From Pseudomonadota bacterium (GTDB lineage: Bacteria; Pseudomonadota; Alphaproteobacteria; Rhizobiales; Xanthobacteraceae): a stretch of DNA of 6,298 nt. The position numbers were made by a program, and so were the translations under genes. The stretch's first letter is position 1, and each line of letters begins with the position of its first letter. The DNA lies in contig JAEZMT010000441.1 of NCBI GenBank assembly GCA_023442085.1, positions 1-6,298 of the forward strand, given 5' to 3'. The notes beneath the pieces were generated by a model. The model did no database searches. It was not told the DNA's origin and saw nothing but the letters and a program-made list of their open reading frames with translations. Shown piece by piece: positions 1-4,664 of the stretch.

Positions 1-119
1 GGCCGTGGCGCGTCCTCGGGCCGATGACGGCGGCCAACGGCATGCTCCTGTTCGGCTGGTCCACCGCAGTCCTGTTCTCCGTGCTGTCGCGGGCCATCGC
101 CCAATTGCACATCAGATAG
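1..119 (+). CDS. C-terminal end of a probable two-TM ion channel (partial, 5' end outside window)
   Basis: An open frame enters from the left edge (first full codon at base 3) and ends at TAG 117-119, giving 38 residues. The tail contains a Gly-Pro-Met-Thr-Ala-Ala-Asn-Gly stretch followed by a hydrophobic segment with the motif LLFGWSTAVLF, then a short basic end. From memory, an 'NG.LLFGWSTA' segment is typical of the last membrane helix of small bacterial Ion_trans_2 (potassium-channel-like) proteins common in Alphaproteobacteria. The selectivity filter would lie upstream and cannot be seen, so the family call rests on this one helix. The next gene starts 87 bases later behind its own possible -10 box, so the two are probably separate units. 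It could be another small membrane protein. Confidence 0.5.
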   Translation, partial: PWRVLGPMTAANGMLLFGWSTAVLFSVLSRAIAQLHIR

Positions 120-170
120 CCCGGGGGACCTTCCTGCGTTTGAGGTAAGGCCGTCCCGCCCAGCCTGCGC

Positions 171-176
171 TATAGT
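171..176 (+). promoter_or_regulatory. Possible -10 box before the phosphatase gene
   Basis: TATAGT matches five of six bases of the sigma-70 -10 consensus and stands out in a GC-rich gap. It would place a transcript start near 183 and leave a leader of about 23 bases before ATG 206. No convincing -35 box sits 16-18 bases upstream; TTGAGG at 140-145 is 25 bases away, too far. The call rests on the -10 alone. A purine-rich GAGGGG at 187-192 lies 13 bases before the start codon, a loose spacing for a ribosome binding site. Confidence 0.3.
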
Positions 177-205
177 AGGCCATCGCGAGGGGCGCGCAGC
201 GGACG

Positions 206-1588
206 ATGACACCAGGAGCAAGGCAGCAGACGGCATCAGCCCCGGCAGGTGGGGGCGATACGGCACAGCGCGCCCTCGCGGCGGCGCAGGTGATGGCGCG
301 CCATCCCTATTTCGCGGCCTTCCCCATTGGAGAACTGACCGACCTGATCGCCGGCGGCGAATGGATGGAGGTTCCGGCCGGCACGCGCCTGCTGCGGCGG
401 GGCGATGTCGGCACCTTCGCGCTTCTGGTGTTCGAGGGCACGGCCGTCGTCACCATCGACACCCCCTACGAGCACGTCCAGCTGGCCCAGCTTGAGGCGC
501 CGGCCGTGATCGGCGAGATCGCCGCCTTCACCGGCGTGGCGCGCACCGCCCATGTGGACGCCCTTACCCCCATTCGTGCGGTGCGGCTTTCGGCAGAGGC
601 GCTCGAAGCCGCCGGGCTGGTGCATCCCGATCTCCTGTCCGCGGTGATGCGCCAGTTCGGCCGACGCTTCGAGACGTTCAACCAGGTTTTCGGCTTCTAC
701 GCCAACGCGCTCAACGCGCTGGAGCGGCGCGAGTTCGACCTCGCCTTGCTCGACGACCTGCGCAATCCACTCCCCGAAATGGTGGATTTTTCTCACTCCT
801 TCCGCCGGCTCGCCGAGGCCATCATGAGCCGGGCGGCGGAGCGGCGGGAGATGGCGAACGCTGCCGCCATCCAGCGCGCCATGCTACCCCCACCCCTGCC
901 GCCGGATGTGCTGGGCGGCAAGGCGGACATCTTCGCCGCCATGCGCCCGGCGAAGGACGTGGGCGGCGACTTCTATGACTACTTTCTGATCGACGGCCAT
1001 CGGCTGGTGGTGACGCTGGGCGACGTGGCCGGCAAGGGCACGCCCGCCGCATTGTTCATGAGCGCCACCCAGACCGCGCTGCGCATGGTGCTGAGGAGCG
1101 AGCCGGACCTCGCCGTCGCGGTGGCGCGGGTGAACGACCTGCTCTGCGCCACCAATGGCGAGGACATGTTCGTCACGCTGTTCTGCGGCGTCATCGACCT
1201 CGACACGGGCGTCCTCACCTACTGCAATTGCGGCCATACCGACTGCATGATCCTGCGCGCGAACGGCGCGGTGGAGCGCCCCGTGGCCACCGGGCCGGCG
1301 CTCGCCATGATGGAAGGGGCACGGACCCGTGCCGAAACCGTCGCGCTCGCGCCTGGCGATCGGCTGTTCCTCTTCTCGGACGGGCTCACCGATGCGTTCG
1401 ATCCCGCCGAGGAAGCCTTCGGCGAAGCACGGCTCGAAGCCGCGGCTCAGGCCGCCCTCGCGGCCGCGCCCGACCTTGCGGCCGAGGCCTTCCTGTCCGG
1501 CATCTTCGACACCGTGATCCGCTGGGCCGATACCGCGCCGCAGTTCGACGACATGACCGCGCTGGCGGTCACGCTCGGCCCGCGCTGA
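206..1588 (+). CDS. Cyclic-nucleotide-binding domain fused to SpoIIE/RsbU-type PP2C serine phosphatase
   Basis: This 460-aa soluble protein has no signal peptide or membrane helix. Residues about 35-150 form a Crp-type cNMP-binding domain. The phosphate-binding cassette region GEIAAFTGVARTA (103-115) keeps the Glu (E104) and Arg (R113) that bind the ribose and phosphate of cyclic nucleotides in the family. Residues about 165-225 look like a helical linker ending in IQRAMLPPPLP (222-232), the usual entry to RsbU-type phosphatases. Residues about 235-458 are the PP2C/SpoIIE domain: VGGDFYDYF (252-260), LGDVAGKGTPAALFMS (271-286), NCGH (341-344), LFSDGLTDAFDP (389-400) and FDDMTAL (447-453). Likely metal ligands are D255, D273, D392 and D449. 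The family removes phosphate from Ser/Thr of partner proteins, often anti-sigma-factor antagonists. Here cAMP or cGMP binding, or a redox or structural use of the domain, may gate it. The substrate is not visible. ATG 206 keeps a disordered N-terminus; M30 (293) is an alternative start. Confidence 0.9.
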   Translation: MTPGARQQTASAPAGGGDTAQRALAAAQVMARHPYFAAFPIGELTDLIAGGEWMEVPAGTRLLRRGDVGTFALLVFEGTAVVTIDTPYEHVQLAQLEAPAVIGEIAAFTGVARTAHVDALTPIRAVRLSAEALEAAGLVHPDLLSAVMRQFGRRFETFNQVFGFYANALNALERREFDLALLDDLRNPLPEMVDFSHSFRRLAEAIMSRAAERREMANAAAIQRAMLPPPLPPDVLGGKADIFAAMRPAKDVGGDFYDYFLIDGHRLVVTLGDVAGKGTPAALFMSATQTALRMVLRSEPDLAVAVARVNDLLCATNGEDMFVTLFCGVIDLDTGVLTYCNCGHTDCMILRANGAVERPVATGPALAMMEGARTRAETVALAPGDRLFLFSDGLTDAFDPAEEAFGEARLEAAAQAALAAAPDLAAEAFLSGIFDTVIRWADTAPQFDDMTALAVTLGPR

Positions 1589-1611
1589 TCCTCGCGGTGC
1601 GCGGAACCCCG

Positions 1612-1641
1612 TCGCCCCGCCGGTGTTGCCCGAAGGGGCGA
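1612..1641 (+). repeat. Inverted repeat between phosphatase and small ORF
   Basis: TCGCCCC (1612-1618) pairs perfectly with GGGGCGA (1635-1641) across a 16-base loop, giving a 7-bp stem in the 70-base gap. It ends seven bases before the ribosome binding site of the next gene. There is no T-tract, so it does not look like an intrinsic terminator. It may lower read-through or stabilise mRNA, or be chance in GC-rich DNA. Confidence 0.3.
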
Positions 1642-1658
1642 GCAAGCGGAGAACCGCC

Positions 1659-1979
1659 ATGGCCGACGAGAACAGCACCCACCTCTCACAGGGCGACAGC
1701 CTGCCGGCCCGCACGCCGCTGGAGCTGGACATCGCCGCCGCCGCCCATCGCAAGCTGCTGGTGCTGGTGTTGCAGATCATGGCGCGCGACGACACCCTGC
1801 GAACGGCGCTGGTGGAGGCCATCAGCCAGAAGCTCACGTTTCATGATGCCCACGAGGACGCGGGCCTCGAAGCCGACGCTGCATTCGCCTTCGAGCGGCG
1901 TGTGGACGAGGAGTTTCGGCGCATCCTGTCCGACGTGGAAGCCGTGCTCGGCGAGGATATGCGCTCGCCGGTAGCCTGA
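1659..1979 (+). CDS. Hypothetical 106-aa acidic helical protein
   Basis: I do not recognise this protein. I chose ATG 1659 because GGAGAA at 1648-1653 sits five bases upstream. The frame stays open 12 codons further, to GTG 1623, but that start lies inside the upstream inverted repeat and has no ribosome binding site. The product begins with a polar stretch of about 20 residues. A leucine-rich, probably helical part follows (about 21-60, including RKLLVLVLQIMARDD), then an acidic helix-prone tail (about 62-100). It has no Cys, signal peptide or clear membrane helix. It lacks the STAS serine motif and the HATPase boxes expected of an anti-sigma antagonist or anti-sigma kinase, so it is not an obvious partner of the phosphatase, though the 70-base gap allows co-transcription. 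Normal codon bias supports it being a real gene. Confidence 0.7.
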   Translation: MADENSTHLSQGDSLPARTPLELDIAAAAHRKLLVLVLQIMARDDTLRTALVEAISQKLTFHDAHEDAGLEADAAFAFERRVDEEFRRILSDVEAVLGEDMRSPVA

Positions 1980-2102
1980 GGGCGTCGCCAGCCGATCAAT
2001 CCCGGGCCATCGCAAACGGTGCGAACCCGCACGCGCTTTACTCGCGTCAAGCAATGACCCCCGGCATCAGTCGATCCGGATCTTGCAGTGCCGCATGTCA
2101 CG

Positions 2103-2122
2103 ATAGTGCCATTTGGCACTAT
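2103..2122 (+). promoter_or_regulatory. Perfect 8+4+8 palindrome, candidate operator
   Basis: ATAGTGCC (2103-2110) and GGCACTAT (2115-2122) are exact reverse complements around ATTT. Another copy of the half-site core, AGTGCC, lies at 2087-2092, in the same orientation as the left arm and 18 bases upstream of the core of that arm. Dyad symmetry of this size in an upstream region is typical of a site for a dimeric regulator. The symmetric site lies 194 bases upstream of ATG 2316, which implies a long leader if it controls that gene. No regulator gene is in the window, so the ligand and protein are unknown. Confidence 0.5.
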
Positions 2123-2152
2123 TGCCGGAGACATGGCCCGGCGCGTTAGAGT
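2122..2152 (+). promoter_or_regulatory. Weak sigma-70-like promoter candidate
   Basis: TTGCCG (2122-2127) could serve as a -35 box and TAGAGT (2147-2152) as a -10 box, with a 19-base spacer; the shifted TTAGAG (2146-2151) gives 18. Matches are only partial. Its attraction is position: the -35 would touch the right arm of the palindrome, and transcription from about 2160 would include all of the structured leader. Treat it as a guess. Confidence 0.2.
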
Positions 2153-2189
2153 TATCCCAATAAGAAAACGACCGGGAACAGACAGCAAG

Positions 2190-2267
2190 CTCTTCATCGA
2201 GAAGCGACAGTCTTGATGTGCGCACCCGTGCGCGCAGAGCCTTCTGCTTGTCCTTCTCGGCGAAGAG
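2190..2267 (+). promoter_or_regulatory. Long imperfect inverted repeat: predicted structured mRNA leader
   Basis: Bases 2190-2204 (CTCTTCATCGAGAAG) can pair with 2253-2267 (CTTCTCGGCGAAGAG). This gives 13 Watson-Crick pairs, one U-G wobble and one A-C mismatch. After a bulged C2205 the helix continues: GACAG (2206-2210) with TTGTC (2248-2252), four pairs plus a wobble. Inside lies a second hairpin, TGTGCGCA (2217-2224) with TGCGCGCA (2229-2236), closed by a CCCG loop. Together they form a 78-base rod ending 48 bases before ATG 2316. No U-run follows, so it is not a classic terminator. Possible roles are a 5'-UTR control element, an mRNA-stabilising structure, or a separate small RNA. I recognise no known riboswitch family. 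Confidence 0.45.
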
Positions 2268-2314
2268 ATCCGGTCGTCACACGCCTGCCTTCCGGATTAT
2301 TTACGGGGAGTTGA
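2216..2314 (+). CDS. Possible 32-codon upstream reading frame
   Basis: ATG 2216 opens a frame of 32 codons that ends at TGA 2312-2314, leaving one base before the dehydrogenase start codon. The product would be basic in its middle (Arg-Arg-Arg at 15-17), with Cys at 2 and 12. A purine stretch GAGAAG (2199-2204) lies 11 bases upstream, a poor ribosome binding site that is also buried in the predicted leader helix. The near-abutting stop and start would suit translational coupling. No codon run typical of an attenuation peptide is seen, and a frame of this length can occur by chance. Confidence 0.18.
   Translation: MCAPVRAEPSACPSRRRDPVVTRLPSGLFTGS
2268..2297 (+). repeat. Short stem just upstream of the ribosome binding site
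   Basis: ATCCGG (2268-2273) is the exact reverse complement of CCGGAT (2292-2297), with an 18-base loop. It follows the long leader helix without a gap and ends seven bases before GGGGAG (2305-2310). It could stack on the longer helix and leave the ribosome binding site exposed, or be chance. Confidence 0.25.
2305..2310 (+). promoter_or_regulatory. Ribosome binding site of the trimethylamine dehydrogenase gene
   Basis: GGGGAG lies five bases before ATG 2316 and fixes that start, which also gives the N-terminal length expected for the family. Bases 2304-2307 (CGGG) are complementary to the CCCG loop of the leader hairpin (2225-2228), so loop pairing could in principle mask it. Confidence 0.7.
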
Positions 2315-2315
2315 G

Positions 2316-4523
2316 ATGACGCACGAAACGCTGGGTGTCAGCAAATACGATATTCTTTTCGAGCCCATCAAGATCGGGCCGAAAACACTTCGGAACCGCT
2401 TCTACCAAGTGCCGCACTGCATCGGCGCCGGTTCCGACAAGCCCGGCTTCCAGGCCGCGCATCGCTCGCTGAAGGCCGAAGGCGGCTGGGCGGCACTCAA
2501 CACCGAATACTGCTCCATCCACCCGGAATCCGACGACACGCACCGCGTCTCCGCCCGCATCTGGGACGAGGGCGACGTGCGCAACCTCGCGGCGATGACC
2601 TCTGAAATCCATAAATATGGCGCGCTCGCGGGTGTCGAGCTGTGGTACGGCGGCGCCCACGCCCCGTGCATGGAGACCCGCCAGACCGCGCGCGGCCCCA
2701 GCCAGTACGCTTCCGAGTTTGAATCCCTCACCTATTGCCACGAGATGGACCACGACGACATCCGTCGCGTGCAGGGCTTCTACGTGGAGGCGGCCCGCCG
2801 CGCCCGCGATGCCGGCTTCGACATCATCTATTGCTACGGCGCGCACTCCTATCTGCCGCTGCAGTTCCTCTCCAAATATTACAACAAGCGCACCGACAAA
2901 TACGGCGGCAGCTTCGAGAACCGCGCCCGCTTCTGGGTCGAGACCCTGGAGCAGATGAAGGCGGCCGTTGGCTCCGAATGCGCCATCGCCACCCGCTTCG
3001 CCGTCGATACGCTGATCGGCGAGGACGGCATCGAGGTGGAACGCGACGGCCTCAAGTTCGTCGAGCTGGCCGACGATCTCGTGGACCTGTGGGACGTGAA
3101 CGTGGGCGACATCGCCGAGTGGGGCGAGGATGCCGGTCCTTCCCGCTTCTACCGTCAGGGCCACCAGCTTTCCTGGCAGAAGTTCGTCAAGCAGGCCTCG
3201 AAGAAGGTCGTTCTCGGCGTCGGCCGCTTCACCGATCCGGAGAAGATGGTCGAGGTGATCCGCAACGGCGAGCTGGACGTGATCGGCGCCGCGCGGCCCT
3301 CCATCGCCGATCCCTTCCTGCCGGAGAAGATCCGCGACGGGCGTCTCGACGACATCCGCACCTGCATCGGCTGCAACGTCTGCATCTCCCGCTGGGAGAT
3401 CGGCGGCCCGCCCATGATCTGCACCCAGAACGCCACTGCCGGCGAGGAATTCCGCCGCGGCTGGCATCCCGAGCGCTTCCCCAAGAAGGGCTCGGACGAT
3501 GCCATCCTGGTGGTGGGCGCCGGCCCCTCCGGCTCCGAGTGCGCCCGCGTGCTCATGGAGCGCGGCTATGTGGTTCATCTCGTGGACAGCGCCGAGAAGA
3601 TCGGCGGCTATGTGAACGAAGTGGCCACCCTGCCGGGCCTCGGCGAGTGGAGCTATCACCGCGATTATCGCGAGGTTCAGCTGAACAAGCTGGTGAAGCG
3701 CAACCGCGACAGCCAGATCGCCCTCGGCGGCAAGAAGCTCTCGGTGGAGGACGTGCTCTCCTACGGCGCCGACAAGGTGGTGATCGCCACCGGCGCCCAC
3801 TGGGTCACCGACGGCACCAACTGCCTCACCCACGCCCCCATCCCGGGCCTGGAAGGCACGCCGCGCGCCAATGTGCTCACGCCGGAAGACGTGATTCTCG
3901 GCACCAAGCCCATCGGCAAGCGGGTGATGATCCTCAATGCCGACCCATATTACATGGCGCCGAGCCTCGCGCAGAAGCTGGCCGAGGCGGGGCATCAGGT
4001 GACGGTGGCGTCGGGCGTTGAACTCGGCCGCTACATGCACTTCACCCTTGAAGCGCCCAACATGCACCGCATGCTGCACGAGCTGCACATCAACGTGCTC
4101 TCCAGCACCTGGGCGAGCCGCGTGGAAGACGGGCGGATCGAGCTCTACAACCTCTGGGGCGACGGGCATAAGCGCGTCTATACCGGCCCCGGCAAGATGC
4201 CGCGCAGCGCCAACACCACCCACGCCTGGCACGAGTACGACACCCTCGTGCTGGTCACCGCCCGTCGCTCCGAGGATGCCCTGTTCCGGGCCCTCAAGGC
4301 GCGCTCCGGCGAGTGGGATGCCCGCGGCATCAAGGGCGTGTACGTGATCGGCGACGCCTGGGCGCCCAAGCTCATCGCCGATTCCACCTTCGACGGGCAG
4401 CGCCTAGCCCGCGAGATCGAGGAGGCGAACCCGCAGGAGCCCAAGCCCTACCGGCGCGAGGCCGCCGTCTACGGCGCGCCCTACCAGCCGGGCGGCTCCT
4501 ACGAGATCCGCTACCAGGGCTAG
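2316..4523 (+). CDS. tmd: Trimethylamine dehydrogenase (EC 1.5.8.2)
   Basis: This 735-aa cytoplasmic enzyme oxidatively demethylates trimethylamine to dimethylamine and formaldehyde and passes electrons singly to electron-transfer flavoprotein. The sequence follows, from memory, the Methylophilus methylotrophus enzyme with an offset of +5. C35 is the cysteine that covalently holds FMN (Cys30 there). Y65, W269 and W360 form the aromatic bowl for the substrate cation (Tyr60, Trp264, Trp355). Y174, H177 and D272 match the active-site triad, and R227 matches Arg222. C350, C353, C356 and C369 bind the 4Fe-4S cluster. Residues 1 to about 345 are the Old Yellow Enzyme-type barrel. The remainder is the nucleotide-binding part, with GAGPSGSE (401-408), where the Methylophilus enzyme holds ADP. 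Y447 equals Tyr442, used in ETF docking. Keeping Tyr at 65 argues against dimethylamine dehydrogenase, which has Gln there. T349 replaces Val344 beside the cluster. No frameshift is seen. Confidence 0.95.
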   Translation: MTHETLGVSKYDILFEPIKIGPKTLRNRFYQVPHCIGAGSDKPGFQAAHRSLKAEGGWAALNTEYCSIHPESDDTHRVSARIWDEGDVRNLAAMTSEIHKYGALAGVELWYGGAHAPCMETRQTARGPSQYASEFESLTYCHEMDHDDIRRVQGFYVEAARRARDAGFDIIYCYGAHSYLPLQFLSKYYNKRTDKYGGSFENRARFWVETLEQMKAAVGSECAIATRFAVDTLIGEDGIEVERDGLKFVELADDLVDLWDVNVGDIAEWGEDAGPSRFYRQGHQLSWQKFVKQASKKVVLGVGRFTDPEKMVEVIRNGELDVIGAARPSIADPFLPEKIRDGRLDDIRTCIGCNVCISRWEIGGPPMICTQNATAGEEFRRGWHPERFPKKGSDDAILVVGAGPSGSECARVLMERGYVVHLVDSAEKIGGYVNEVATLPGLGEWSYHRDYREVQLNKLVKRNRDSQIALGGKKLSVEDVLSYGADKVVIATGAHWVTDGTNCLTHAPIPGLEGTPRANVLTPEDVILGTKPIGKRVMILNADPYYMAPSLAQKLAEAGHQVTVASGVELGRYMHFTLEAPNMHRMLHELHINVLSSTWASRVEDGRIELYNLWGDGHKRVYTGPGKMPRSANTTHAWHEYDTLVLVTARRSEDALFRALKARSGEWDARGIKGVYVIGDAWAPKLIADSTFDGQRLAREIEEANPQEPKPYRREAAVYGAPYQPGGSYEIRYQG

Positions 4524-4547
4524 TTCCCCTCGTCCTGGTCAGAGCGG

Positions 4548-4575
4548 GCGGGGCGCGGCAGATCACGCGCCCCGC
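4548..4575 (+). repeat. GC-rich 10-bp hairpin between the dehydrogenase and the membrane Fe-S gene
   Basis: GCGGGGCGCG (4548-4557) pairs perfectly with CGCGCCCCGC (4566-4575) around an 8-base loop. Four more pairs (4544-4547 with 4580-4583) can form past a bulge. It starts 24 bases after the dehydrogenase stop and ends 89 bases before the next ATG. No T-run follows, so full intrinsic termination is unlikely. It may protect the 3' end of the dehydrogenase mRNA or lower expression of the downstream membrane protein. I see nothing else firm in this 141-base gap. Confidence 0.5.
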
Positions 4576-4664
4576 ATGCCCGCCGTCGTCGGGGTCCAAT
4601 CCCTCGGCCGGCCCGGGCATTTGCACGAACGCAATCAAGAAAAAGATCAGAGGGCGAAGAGCAC

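Larger units (their letters stand above)
1980..2315 (+). other. 336-base regulatory intergenic region upstream of the trimethylamine dehydrogenase gene
   Basis: No long gene fits here. In order it holds: a small hairpin GTGCG/CGCAC (2019-2032) that could mark the 3' end of the preceding transcript; a 10-base palindrome GATCCGGATC (2073-2082); the half-site AGTGCC (2087-2092); a perfect palindrome (2103-2122); a weak promoter candidate (2122-2152); a long imperfect inverted repeat (2190-2267); a second stem (2268-2297); and the ribosome binding site GGGGAG (2305-2310). By eye it is less GC-rich than the flanking genes. Confidence 0.6.

Noticed and set aside
1623..1658. GTG 1623 as the start of the small hypothetical gene
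   Set aside because: No ribosome binding site precedes it and it lies within an inverted repeat; ATG 1659 has GGAGAA at good spacing.
884..1837. 317-codon minus-strand frame opposite the phosphatase and the small ORF
   Set aside because: Compositionally biased shadow, spans two + strand genes and their gap, and shows no domain.
2019..2047. Two short hairpins (GTGCG/CGCAC and ACGCG/CGCGT) as a terminator for the small gene
   Set aside because: Stems are only 5 bp, they overlap each other, and only TTTA follows; too weak to call.
2114..2125. TGGCAC...TTGC resembling a sigma-54 (-24/-12) promoter
   Set aside because: The GG and GC dinucleotides are 9 bases apart instead of the required 12, and the TGGCAC part is explained by the palindrome's right arm.
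2735..4021. 428-codon + strand frame inside the dehydrogenase gene
   Set aside because: Arginine-rich shadow frame typical of high-GC coding DNA; no motif.
2301..4232. Very long open frame on the minus strand opposite the dehydrogenase
   Set aside because: Its translation is low-complexity (Ala, His, Val, Gly, Asp rich) with no recognisable domain. It mirrors the codon bias of the strongly supported + strand gene.
2316..4523. Dimethylamine dehydrogenase as the identity of the 735-aa enzyme
   Set aside because: The substrate-pocket Tyr (Y65) is kept where dimethylamine dehydrogenase carries Gln, and overall residue agreement is with trimethylamine dehydrogenase.
4548..4575. Intrinsic terminator after the dehydrogenase gene
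   Set aside because: The stem is strong but no T-run follows (next bases are ATGCCCGCC), so it is kept only as a hairpin.
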